This document shows positions 43,059 to 51,027 of a DNA stretch of 64,000 bases, one piece after another. Location of the stretch: positions 868,001 through 932,000 of the forward strand of contig NZ_JBDPGJ010000001.1 in the NCBI RefSeq assembly GCF_040839445.1, read 5' to 3'. The DNA comes from Aquibium pacificus (GTDB lineage: Bacteria > Pseudomonadota > Alphaproteobacteria > Rhizobiales > Rhizobiaceae). Under the pieces are notes generated by a model. The model was given only the letters and a program-made list of their open reading frames with translations, did not search any database and had not been told where the DNA came from. Numbering within the stretch: the first letter of the stretch is position 1; the number at the start of each line of letters is the position of its first letter. Made by a program: the position numbers and the translations under genes.

Positions 43059-43243
43059 CCTCCCCCGTTTCACGGGGGGTCCAAAGGACGGGCGAGACAA
43101 GCGGCTCGCCCCGGCATGGACCACGCGAAGCGTGGTGGAGGGGGTGCAGGTTCGCCGAGGACGAAGCCGTCATGCCAGTGGCATGACGGCAGGCCTCGAA
43201 CGGGTGGGAGGTGCCGCAGGCAGCGGGTCCCACCCGGGGGAGG
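43059..43243. repeat. Mosaic palindromic element with short terminal inverted repeats
   Basis: Ends CCTCCCCCG (43059-43067) and CGGGGGAGG (43235-43243) are inverted copies. Inside are at least five hairpins: 43062-43078, GGGCGAG/CTCGCCC (43090-43111), ACCACGC/GCGTGGT (43120-43136), GCCGTCATGCC/GGCATGACGGC (43166-43190, 11 bp, perfect) and CGGGTGGGA/TCCCACCCG (43201-43236). Multi-hairpin intergenic elements of this style are common in rhizobial chromosomes (RIME-like). I cannot name the family. Confidence 0.65.
43062..43078 (+). terminator. Likely glyA terminator hairpin
   Basis: CCCCCGT / ACGGGGG with a three-base loop lies 10 bases after the glyA stop. It also forms the left end of the mosaic element. 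No T tract is present. Confidence 0.45.
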
Positions 43244-43424
43244 GGCACTTTGGAAATCTGCCCTCGGCAACGTCAATCGCTGCCGGGTTGTTCCGTTGTG
43301 GATTTATTTCCTCTACAATGGAAGGAGTGCGTCTCTCGAGCCATTTCCGCTTCCCGATCCACCAAGATAACGGTAGTTGCTTAGAAATACTTTGATTCGG
43401 ATCAGATGGGAGGAGGGCTTCTGA
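43244..43424. other. Transition from GC-rich element to AT-rich DNA before the DUF262 gene
   Basis: The gap between glyA and the DUF262 gene is 373 bases. After the mosaic element, base composition falls sharply and includes a GGGAGGAGGG ribosome site right before the ATG at 43425. No gene, att site or insertion-sequence end could be recognised. Confidence 0.5.
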
Positions 43425-44999
43425 ATGGCTACAGTGGCGATTCGTACTTCAATAGAAAGAATATTGAGCGGTACCATCAGAATCCCTGCATTCCAGCGTG
43501 GTTTTGTCTGGACAACAGATAATATCTCTTTTTTGATGGACAGCATATATCGTAACTATCCGATCGGGAATATCCTCCTCTGGCGCACGCGAGATTCGTT
43601 AGAAAAAGAACGTGATCTAGGTCCATATTCGCTTCCGAAGCCCGAAAAAGAATATCCCATCGACTATGTGCTTGATGGTCAGCAAAGGCTGACGTCGATA
43701 TTCAGTGTTTTTCAAACCGTTCTTGCGCCTAATAGTTCGACAGAAGCGTTCGATATTTTCTTCGATTTGCAAGCACCCGAAGGGGCACTGGAGGATCAAT
43801 TCGTCTCAATCTTCGAGCCTGGTTCGGATCCCCACCGATATTTTCCTCTCAGAGCTGTTTTCGACACTGCGCGATTTTTCGAAATCGCAAATGGCCTGTC
43901 TCCGGAAGAAAAGAACAAAGTAGTTGAACTCCAGCGCCGATTTCAAGAATTCCAGATTAATCTTGACGTTATCGAGTTCGATAACAAAGATGAGATTGCA
44001 ATAATATTCGAGAGAGTTAATAGAGCTGGTATTCGATTGGATGCGTTCCAATTGCTCTCAGCTTGGACATGGAGTAGCGAATTCGATCTGAACGAATCCA
44101 TTTCTGAACTCGCGTCAGAACTTGAGCCATTCGGCTTCTACGACTTGTCATCAGATCCAAATTTGATGATGAAATGCTTCGCGGCTGTTGTAAAAGGTGA
44201 CGCTCAACTCAAAGATGTTGTAAGTCTTCACGGCCCGACCGTGCGCGACCGCTTTGATGAGATAAAACGCGGAATTTTGGGCGCAATCGACTTTCTAAAA
44301 AAGCAGCTGTTAGTCGAGAGCTTGTCGCTGATGCCGTATCCTGCAATGCTTGTGCCCCTCTCTGCGTTTTTCGCGACTTCGGCGGTAAGCGGCGTCCATC
44401 CCAGCGATAAGCAGCGTGAAGCGATGGTTAGATGGTACTGGCGCTCCTGTCTTTCGCGCCGCTACTCATCCGGCGTCGGGCGTGCACATGCCGCGGACAT
44501 TGCGCTGATGAATTCGATTAAAACCGGACATGAACCCGAGATACTTAGAGCGGTTCGCCCCATAGAGGCTGAGTTCTTCATAGATAACCGATTTACGATC
44601 GGGAATGTTAACTCAAAGATACTGATCAATCTATTGTCACAGAAAAGCCCGGTAAGCTTACTTTCAGGAGCGAAGATTGATCTAGCGGCCGTTCTCCAAA
44701 AGGCTAACAAGAACGAGTTTCATCATATTTTTCCAAGGGCCCACTTGAAGAAGACGGGATTTGAGAATGAAAAAATAAACGCCATCGCGAACATATGTTT
44801 TCTGTCAAAAAGCGACAATAATCGGATTAAAGATAAAGAGCCGAGTGCATATGTGAATATGATGACTAAGGGAAAAGAATCCGAGATATTATCGACCAAC
44901 ATTATACCCAAGAATTTTGCATCTTTGTCTTATGACGATTTTCTCCAAGGCAGGGCGGTTATGATCGCCGGGTTTGCGAACTCGTTGGCGGGCTTATAG
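43425..44999 (+). CDS. DUF262/DUF1524 protein, GmrSD-like putative defence nuclease
   Basis: A 524-residue protein. The N-terminal DUF262 (ParB/sulfiredoxin-like) domain shows IPAFQRGFVW near residue 20 and YVLDGQQRLTS near 80, and the FERVNRAGIRLDAFQLLSAW block. The C-terminal DUF1524 region has an HNH-type motif (NEFHHIFPRAHLKK, about residue 430) and LSKSDNNRIKDKEPSAY. This domain order is that of GmrSD/Brxu-type modification-dependent restriction enzymes that act against phage with modified cytosine, although many DUF262 proteins remain untested. Codon use is strikingly AT-rich (TTT, ATA, AAA, AGA) compared with all neighbours, and it splits the glyA-nrdR region, so recent acquisition is likely. 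It stands alone. Confidence 0.85.
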   Translation: MATVAIRTSIERILSGTIRIPAFQRGFVWTTDNISFLMDSIYRNYPIGNILLWRTRDSLEKERDLGPYSLPKPEKEYPIDYVLDGQQRLTSIFSVFQTVLAPNSSTEAFDIFFDLQAPEGALEDQFVSIFEPGSDPHRYFPLRAVFDTARFFEIANGLSPEEKNKVVELQRRFQEFQINLDVIEFDNKDEIAIIFERVNRAGIRLDAFQLLSAWTWSSEFDLNESISELASELEPFGFYDLSSDPNLMMKCFAAVVKGDAQLKDVVSLHGPTVRDRFDEIKRGILGAIDFLKKQLLVESLSLMPYPAMLVPLSAFFATSAVSGVHPSDKQREAMVRWYWRSCLSRRYSSGVGRAHAADIALMNSIKTGHEPEILRAVRPIEAEFFIDNRFTIGNVNSKILINLLSQKSPVSLLSGAKIDLAAVLQKANKNEFHHIFPRAHLKKTGFENEKINAIANICFLSKSDNNRIKDKEPSAYVNMMTKGKESEILSTNIIPKNFASLSYDDFLQGRAVMIAGFANSLAGL

Positions 45000-45325
45000 A
45001 CGTGCGGCTGTAGGAAGCGAGTGCCGTAACACTGCCATACTGAGTTCCCATGTCGCTACTACGCAGCGCTAAATGGCAGAAGATTCCGGGCGGACTTGAT
45101 CGCTTGCGCCGATACGGAGGACTCAAGAGACGAATAGTTGAAGTTCGGAAAATTGCGCCTTCAAGCGTGGACAAGCTCACGCCCTTCGACGTCCTCTTCA
45201 CCCCCCACAACCCACTGATTTTCCTCGCCCGACTGCCGACTGCCCACTCCCGACTGCCGCTTTTCCATCCACACCCCCAAAACCCCGCCCCATACTCCCC
45301 CCGCCCAAACCAACGGAAGGCGGCG
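45000..45325. other. Intergenic stretch without recognised gene
   Basis: This 326-base region follows the AT-rich gene. The first 170 bases keep intermediate composition and may be the right flank of the acquired segment. The rest is strongly pyrimidine-biased with short CGACTGCC repeats near 45230-45260. The frame that is open through it belongs to an upstream extension of the next gene and has no ribosome site. Confidence 0.4.
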
Positions 45326-46204
45326 ATGGACTGGCAGGTGGTGATTGAGCGGAACGGGGCGGCACTGCGGCGCGTGCTCGCCGCGCTCGTCGCCATGAGC
45401 GGCTTCGACTGCCGGTTTGCGCCGGAGGCGCAAAGCGCCGGTGGCACGGCAACAGGCGGAGAAGGCCGGGACGCTGCCGGAGGCAGCGGGGACCCGGCGG
45501 GCAGCCGGCCGGAAGGCCGCCCAACTCTTCCCCGCCGGCTCCACCGCGCCGTGCTGCGCCTGCTGCGGCCGGCCGAATCCGCCGCCCGGCGACTGATCGT
45601 CGTGGCGGCCAGGACGCTTCCCGAGACGCCTCCGGCGTCCGATCCCGCGCGGCCGGCGCGGCACACCGGCGGGCGGAAGGACAATGCCGCGGTCGCCGTC
45701 CTGCGCAGCCTCGGCATCGCCGTCGTGCTCCCGCCGTCGGCCGTTCCCGCGCCCCGGCGCGCGGTGCCTGCCGTGCGCCGTGCGCCCACCGCGATTGCGC
45801 TGCCGCTCGTCGACCGGCTGCGCAATCCCGGCGCTGCGCGCCCGCGCACCGTGCTGCCGCATGCCGCCCCGAGAATCCTCTCCTTCGAGGGCGCGGTGCC
45901 GCACCGCCTGCCGCCGCCGCCCACGCCCGACGATCCGCTCGACGCGACGCGGCTGGTGCTGCGGCTCAGGGCGGTGGCCGCGGCACTCGACGACCTGCCG
46001 CGCCAGGCCCGGCGCTTCGTCCGCCTGCAGGCGCTGCGCGCCCGCGCCCGGGCGCGTGGGCAAAAATCCCGCATCTCGCCGCTGCGCGTCGGCCGTCCGC
46101 CCGGCCAGTTTTGCGCGGCAAGCCGCCGGCCCAGACACGAGATCCACGAGATCCTGCGCGACCTGAACCATTTCGCCCACGAGGCGCTGCCCGACACCTC
46201 GTAG
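45326..46204 (+). CDS. Conserved hypothetical protein upstream of nrdR
   Basis: A 292-residue protein starting MDWQVVIERNGAALRRVLAA at an ATG after GGAAGGCGGCG. It is rich in Ala, Arg and Pro. A central RRLHRAVLRLLRPAESAARR, then LIVVAARTLPE, is the most conserved-looking part, and the C-terminus ends EILRDLNHFAHEALPDTS. I recognise it only as a rhizobial hypothetical found beside nrdR. It has no signal peptide, membrane helix beyond one weak segment, or catalytic motif. The function is unknown. Confidence 0.75.
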   Translation: MDWQVVIERNGAALRRVLAALVAMSGFDCRFAPEAQSAGGTATGGEGRDAAGGSGDPAGSRPEGRPTLPRRLHRAVLRLLRPAESAARRLIVVAARTLPETPPASDPARPARHTGGRKDNAAVAVLRSLGIAVVLPPSAVPAPRRAVPAVRRAPTAIALPLVDRLRNPGAARPRTVLPHAAPRILSFEGAVPHRLPPPPTPDDPLDATRLVLRLRAVAAALDDLPRQARRFVRLQALRARARARGQKSRISPLRVGRPPGQFCAASRRPRHEIHEILRDLNHFAHEALPDTS

Positions 46205-46357
46205 AGCGGGCGGCGCGACCGCAAAGAATCCGCCAATTCCTCGCGATCGCGACGCGGCCGGGGGTTGATGCCGTATGCGCGGGACATGACGTCGCCCGCG
46301 CGCTTCCCTGTCCCGACAAAATCTCGTAAGCCTCCCGCGGTCCACGAGGTTTTGTGA

Positions 46358-46831
46358 ATGCGCTGCCCCTACTGTCAGTCCGAAGACACGCAGGTGAAGG
46401 ATTCCCGTCCCGCCGAGGAGGGAGCCGCCATCCGCCGGCGCCGGGTCTGTCCGGATTGCGGCGGCCGGTTCACCACCTTCGAGCGGGTGCAGCTGCGCGA
46501 ACTCGTCGTGGTCAAGAAGTCCGGCCGCAAGGCGCCGTTCGACCGCGACAAGCTGCAGCGCTCCTTCGACATCGCGCTGCGCAAGCGCAACGTCGAGCCG
46601 GCGCGCATCGACCGCGCGGTCTCCGGCATCGTGCGCCAGCTGGAGAGCTCGGGCGAAGCCGAGGTCGCCTCAAGCGAGGTCGGCCGGCTGGTCATGGAAG
46701 CCCTGAAATCGCTCGACGACGTCGCCTATGTCCGCTTCGCCTCGGTCTACCGGAATTTCCGCGAGGCCCGCGACTTCCAGGAGCTTCTGGGCGAACTCGG
46801 CGGCGAGGGCCGCGACGGCGACGCGCAGTAG
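46358..46831 (+). CDS. nrdR: Transcriptional repressor NrdR
   Basis: A 157-residue repressor of ribonucleotide reductase genes. The zinc ribbon uses the cysteines of MRCPYCQSEDTQVKDSRP and RRRRVCPDCGGRFTTFERV. The ATP-cone domain follows (LVVVKKSGRKAPFDRDKLQR, about residues 49-139). Length and sequence are standard for NrdR, and the position before ribD is conserved in Hyphomicrobiales. The ribD start is four bases after its stop. Confidence 0.97.
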   Translation: MRCPYCQSEDTQVKDSRPAEEGAAIRRRRVCPDCGGRFTTFERVQLRELVVVKKSGRKAPFDRDKLQRSFDIALRKRNVEPARIDRAVSGIVRQLESSGEAEVASSEVGRLVMEALKSLDDVAYVRFASVYRNFREARDFQELLGELGGEGRDGDAQ

Positions 46832-46835
46832 GCCG

Positions 46836-47966
46836 ATGACAACCCATTTTCCGGGACAGCAGCCGCAGGAGGAAACCGACCGCCGTTTCATGGCGGCGGC
46901 GATCCGCCTGTCCCTTCGCCACCTCGGCCTGACGGCCGAGAACCCCTCGGTGGGAGCGCTCGTGGTGCGGACCGGCGAGGGCGGCCCGGTGATCGTCGGG
47001 CGCGGGGTGACCGCTCCCGGCGGCAGGCCGCACGCGGAACTCCAGGCGCTGGCGCAAGCCGGCGAGGCGGCGCGCGGCGCCACCGCGTATGCTACGCTGG
47101 AGCCGTGCTCCCACATCGGCCGCGCGCCGCCCTGCGCCGATGCGCTCGTGTCGGCCGGCGTGGCGCGCGTCGTGATCGCGACGCTCGACCCCGATCCCCG
47201 CGTGACCGGGCGCGGCGTTGCGATCCTACGCAAGGCCGGGATCGAGGTCGTCACCGGCTGCATGGAGACCGAGGCCCGCCGCGCGATGGCGGGGTTCCTG
47301 TCACTGAAGGCCAGGGGACGCCCGTTCCTGACGCTCAAGCTCGCGGTTTCTGCCGACGGCATGCTGGGCCGCAAGGGCAAGGGGCAGGTCGCCATCACCG
47401 GCCCGCTCGCCCGCAACGCCGTCCAGACCATGCGGCTGGCGCACGAGGCGGTGATGGTTGGCGTCGGCACCGCCATCGAAGACGATCCCCTGCTCACCGT
47501 GCGGCTGCCGGGGCTGGAGCACAGGTCGCCGCGGCGCGTCGTCGTCGATCCCCTGGCGCGCCTACCGGCCTCGGCGCGGATGTTTTCTGACAGGCCGGAG
47601 AGCACGCTCGTGATGACGACGGAGAAGGCACCGCGCCGGTCGCTCGACCTTTTGCGGCGCAAGGGCGCCGGCGTTCACGTCGTCGCATCCGACTATCGCG
47701 GCCGCATGGAGCCGCGCGAGATCCTGCGCATGCTGGGTGTGCTCGGGATCAAGAGCGTCTTCCTCGAAGGCGGCGCGGAGACCGCCCGGCGCTTCCTTGA
47801 AGGCGGTCTCGTGGACAGGCTCGTGCTGTTCGCGGGGGCCGCGACGGTGGGCGAGGGCGGGATAGCCTCACCGGTCGACGAGGCGACCGTGCCCGCGGAA
47901 TTCCGCAGATCGGCGGAAAGCCGTTTCGGCGAGGACCGGCTGGTCGAATACGAGAGGAGTTCCTGA
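46836..47966 (+). CDS. ribD: Bifunctional riboflavin deaminase/reductase RibD
   Basis: A 376-residue fusion catalysing the deaminase and reductase steps of riboflavin synthesis. The N-terminal deaminase (about 1-150) has zinc ligands in GGRPHAELQAL and LEPCSHIGRAPPCADAL. The C-terminal reductase (about 155-370) has LKLAVSADGMLGRKGKGQVA and VFLEGGAETARRFLEGGLVD. ATG 46836 follows the nrdR stop directly. Its stop overlaps the ribE start (TGATG). Confidence 0.95.
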   Translation: MTTHFPGQQPQEETDRRFMAAAIRLSLRHLGLTAENPSVGALVVRTGEGGPVIVGRGVTAPGGRPHAELQALAQAGEAARGATAYATLEPCSHIGRAPPCADALVSAGVARVVIATLDPDPRVTGRGVAILRKAGIEVVTGCMETEARRAMAGFLSLKARGRPFLTLKLAVSADGMLGRKGKGQVAITGPLARNAVQTMRLAHEAVMVGVGTAIEDDPLLTVRLPGLEHRSPRRVVVDPLARLPASARMFSDRPESTLVMTTEKAPRRSLDLLRRKGAGVHVVASDYRGRMEPREILRMLGVLGIKSVFLEGGAETARRFLEGGLVDRLVLFAGAATVGEGGIASPVDEATVPAEFRRSAESRFGEDRLVEYERSS

Positions 47967-48583
47967 TGTTCACCGGGATCATTTCCGACGTGGGGACCGT
48001 CGCCGACGTGCGGCCGCTCAACGAGGGCGTGCGGCTGCGCGTCGAGACGTCCTACGATCCCGCCGGCATCGACATCGGCGCATCGATCGCCTGCGCGGGC
48101 GTCTGCCTCACCGTAGTCGCGCTGCCCGAGGCTGGCTCCAATGCCCGCTGGTTCGAGGTCGAGGCGTGGGAGGAGGCGCTGCGCCTGACCACCGCGCGGA
48201 ACTGGGACAAGGGAACCCGCATCAACCTGGAACGGGCGCTCAAGGTCGGCGACGAGCTCGGCGGCCACATCGTGTCCGGCCACGCCGACGGGACCGCCAG
48301 GATCGTCGCGCGCGAGGAAGAGGGCGACGCGGTGCGCTTCACGCTCGAAGCGCCGAGGGAACTCGCCAGATTCATCGCGCCGAAGGGCTCCGTGGCGCTG
48401 GACGGTACGTCGCTGACGGTGAACAAGGTCGAGGGACGCCGTTTCGACGTGCTTCTGATCCAGCACTCGCTTTCCGTGACCACTTGGGGCGAGCGATCTG
48501 AGGGTGACGAGGTAAATCTCGAGATCGACACCATGGCGCGCTACGCGGCGCGTCTGGCCGATGCCGCCACACAGGGACTGTAG
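47966..48583 (+). CDS. ribE: Riboflavin synthase alpha subunit
   Basis: A 205-residue protein with two lumazine-binding repeats, the first starting MFTGIISDVGTVADV and the second at LGGHIVSGHADGTARI. It dismutates two 6,7-dimethyl-8-ribityllumazine molecules to riboflavin. The one-base overlap with ribD implies coupling. ribH follows after 90 bases. Confidence 0.95.
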   Translation: MFTGIISDVGTVADVRPLNEGVRLRVETSYDPAGIDIGASIACAGVCLTVVALPEAGSNARWFEVEAWEEALRLTTARNWDKGTRINLERALKVGDELGGHIVSGHADGTARIVAREEEGDAVRFTLEAPRELARFIAPKGSVALDGTSLTVNKVEGRRFDVLLIQHSLSVTTWGERSEGDEVNLEIDTMARYAARLADAATQGL

Positions 48584-48673
48584 AAGACCGGCAAGAAAGC
48601 CCGCGTCGCGTCAAACTGCGCCTTGCCGTCCCGCGCCGATCGGCCTAAGTGACCGGCTCATTCGGAGATACCC

Positions 48674-49126
48674 ATGGCCTCGTCCTCAAAACCCCACCTC
48701 CTCATCGTGGAGGCCCGTTACTATGACGGACTGGCGGATGCCCTGCTGGAAGGCGCCAAGGCCGCGCTGGACGAAGCGGGCGCGACCTATGACGTCATCA
48801 CCGCGCCCGGCGCGCTCGAGGTGCCGGCGGTCATCGCCTTCGCGCTCGACGCCGAGGACGACGGCACCGAGTATGACGGCTTCGTCGCGCTCGGCTGCGT
48901 GATCCGCGGCGAGACGCATCATTTCGATATCGTCGCCAATGAATCGGCGCGTGCGCTGATGAACCTTGCGGTCGACGAGGCGCTGGCGATCGGCAACGGC
49001 ATCATCACCGTCGAGAACGAGGCCCAGGCCTGGGCGCGCGCCCGCAAGACCGAAGGCGACAAGGGTGGCTTCGCGGCACGCGCCGCGCTGACCATGATCG
49101 CCATTCGCGGGCAACTCGGAGCCTGA
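48674..49126 (+). CDS. ribH: 6,7-dimethyl-8-ribityllumazine synthase
   Basis: A 150-residue lumazine synthase forming the substrate of RibE. Recognisable blocks are LIVEARYYDGLADALLEGAK, APGALEVPAVIAFAL and GCVIRGETHHFDIVANESAR, with the catalytic His in that last block. The length matches single-domain RibH. It is four bases upstream of nusB, a conserved pairing. Confidence 0.96.
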   Translation: MASSSKPHLLIVEARYYDGLADALLEGAKAALDEAGATYDVITAPGALEVPAVIAFALDAEDDGTEYDGFVALGCVIRGETHHFDIVANESARALMNLAVDEALAIGNGIITVENEAQAWARARKTEGDKGGFAARAALTMIAIRGQLGA

Positions 49127-49130
49127 TCCG

Positions 49131-49631
49131 GTGAAGCAGGCGACCTCCGGCGAGGATCGAGTGCCCCGGCAGGCCAACAAGCGCGGGGCCGCGCGCCTGG
49201 CCGCAGTGCAGGCGCTCTACCAGATGGACGTGGCCGGCAGCGGGCTGCTCGAGATCACCGCCGAGTACGAATCCTTCCGGCTCGGAAAGGAAATCGACGG
49301 CGCGGTCTATCGCGAGGCCGACGCCCAGTGGTTCCGGTCGATCCTCGCGGGCGTGGTGCAGAACCAGAAGGTGGTCGATCCCGTCATCCACGATGCGCTC
49401 ACCGAGGACTGGCCGCTGTCGCGCCTGGACTCGACGTTGCGTGCAATCATGCGCGCCGGCGTCTACGAACTCATGGAGCGACGCGACGTGCCCGTGGCGG
49501 TGATCGTGTCCGAATATGTGGATATCGCCAAGGCCTTCTACGAGGAGGAGGAACCGCGGCTGGTCAACGCCGTGCTCGACCGCGTGGCACGGCGCATCCG
49601 CGGCGAAGGCCGGGGCCAGGACGCCCGGTGA
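49131..49631 (+). CDS. nusB: Transcription antitermination protein NusB
   Basis: A 166-residue all-helical RNA-binding protein that joins the NusB-NusE complex on boxA of rRNA transcripts. KRGAARLAAVQALYQMDVAG, then RLDSTLRAIMRAGVYELMER and VIVSEYVDIAKAFYEEEEPR are NusB signatures. It begins at GTG directly after ribH. The following MFS gene starts inside its stop (GTGA). Confidence 0.95.
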   Translation: MKQATSGEDRVPRQANKRGAARLAAVQALYQMDVAGSGLLEITAEYESFRLGKEIDGAVYREADAQWFRSILAGVVQNQKVVDPVIHDALTEDWPLSRLDSTLRAIMRAGVYELMERRDVPVAVIVSEYVDIAKAFYEEEEPRLVNAVLDRVARRIRGEGRGQDAR

Positions 49632-50851
49632 CGGCGCCACTGGAGACGCAACAGAAGGAGGCGCGGCGCACCGCGATCATCCTCGCCTGCGCCAGCGCCA
49701 TCGTGGGTTCCGCGGCGCCGATCTCCATATCGACCGGCGGACTGGCCGGATACTACTTGCTTGACGCCGACAAGTCGCTCGCCACCGCTCCGATCACGGC
49801 CTACAACATCGGCGTCGCGCTCGGCGCGCTGCCGCTCGCGGCATTGGTCCGCAACGTGGGGCAGCGCAACGCCTTCGTCTCCGGCACGCTCGCGACCGCC
49901 ATGGGCGGCGCGATCGCCACGCTCGGCCTGTTCCGCGGGGAGTTCTGGCTCTTCGCCGCCGGGCTGCTGGTCATCGGTTTCGGCGGCGCCTCTGTGCAGC
50001 AGTACCGGTTCGCGGCGGCCGACAATGCGCCTTCGATCTACAAGGCCCGCGCGATATCGACGGTGCTCACCGGCGGCGTCGCCATGGCGATCGTCGGGCC
50101 GCAGGTGGTGATCTTCTCGCGTGAACTCTTCGCCCCGGTGATGTTCGCGGGCTCGTTCGCCGCGATCATCGGCCTGGCGGCGATCGGTGCCGTCATCCTT
50201 TCCTTTCTGCGCCTGCACGACAAGCAGCCCAGGCCCGTGCTGGCCGGCGCGGAGCCGGCGCGGCCGCTCGGCGAAATCCTCTCCCAGCCCCGCTTCGTCG
50301 TGGCGCTCCTGTGCGCCATCGGCTCCTATGCCCTGATGAGCTTCGTCATGACTGGCGCGCCGCTGGCCATGGTGGGCTGCGGCTTCACGCCGGACGAGGC
50401 AGCACTCGGCATCTCATGGCACGTCATGGCGATGTTCGCGCCGAGCTTCTTCACCGGGCGCCTGATCGCCCGCTTCGGCAAGGAGACCGTCGTGGCGGCA
50501 GGTCTGCTGCTTCTCATCGGCTGCGGCCTCGTCGCGCTTTCGGGCATCGCGCTGTGGCAATTCTGGACGGCGCTGATCCTGCTCGGCATCGGCTGGAACT
50601 TCGGCTTCATCGGCGCGACGGCCATGGTCTCGGAATGCTATCGCGAATCCGAGAAGGGCAAGATCTCGGGCATTCACGACTTCCTGCTCTTCGGCTCCGT
50701 TGCGTTCGGGTCGCTGATGTCGGGGCAGGTCTACAATCACTGGGGATGGGACATGCTGAACTGGGTCATCTTCCCGGTCGCCTTCCTGTGCCTGGTCGCG
50801 CTCGGCTGGCTGAAGCTCGCCGCCGGCCGCAGGGTCGAAAGCCGCGCCTGA
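49628..50851 (+). CDS. MFS transporter
   Basis: A 407-residue inner-membrane protein with twelve hydrophobic segments, starting at GTG overlapping the nusB stop. Typical MFS regions include ISISTGGLAGYYLLDADKSL and SFFTGRLIARFGKETVVAAG (the second A-like loop). The segment GFGGASVQQYRFAAADNAPS suggests a family seen beside nusB in rhizobia. The substrate is unknown. Confidence 0.88.
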   Translation: MTAPLETQQKEARRTAIILACASAIVGSAAPISISTGGLAGYYLLDADKSLATAPITAYNIGVALGALPLAALVRNVGQRNAFVSGTLATAMGGAIATLGLFRGEFWLFAAGLLVIGFGGASVQQYRFAAADNAPSIYKARAISTVLTGGVAMAIVGPQVVIFSRELFAPVMFAGSFAAIIGLAAIGAVILSFLRLHDKQPRPVLAGAEPARPLGEILSQPRFVVALLCAIGSYALMSFVMTGAPLAMVGCGFTPDEAALGISWHVMAMFAPSFFTGRLIARFGKETVVAAGLLLLIGCGLVALSGIALWQFWTALILLGIGWNFGFIGATAMVSECYRESEKGKISGIHDFLLFGSVAFGSLMSGQVYNHWGWDMLNWVIFPVAFLCLVALGWLKLAAGRRVESRA

Positions 50852-51027
50852 GCGGCGCGCTCCGGCTTCGTGGCGAAAGCGGGGCAAAACGACAACAAAT
50901 CCTTGACGTTGACTTGGCCGTTTCGCATACACCGCGACGATTGGCCGGAAACCGCGTCGCGCGGCCGGCCCGCCATCAACGGTCCGGGGAGGGGTTCTTT
51001 CGGGCCATCAATCGAGGAATTCCGCAA

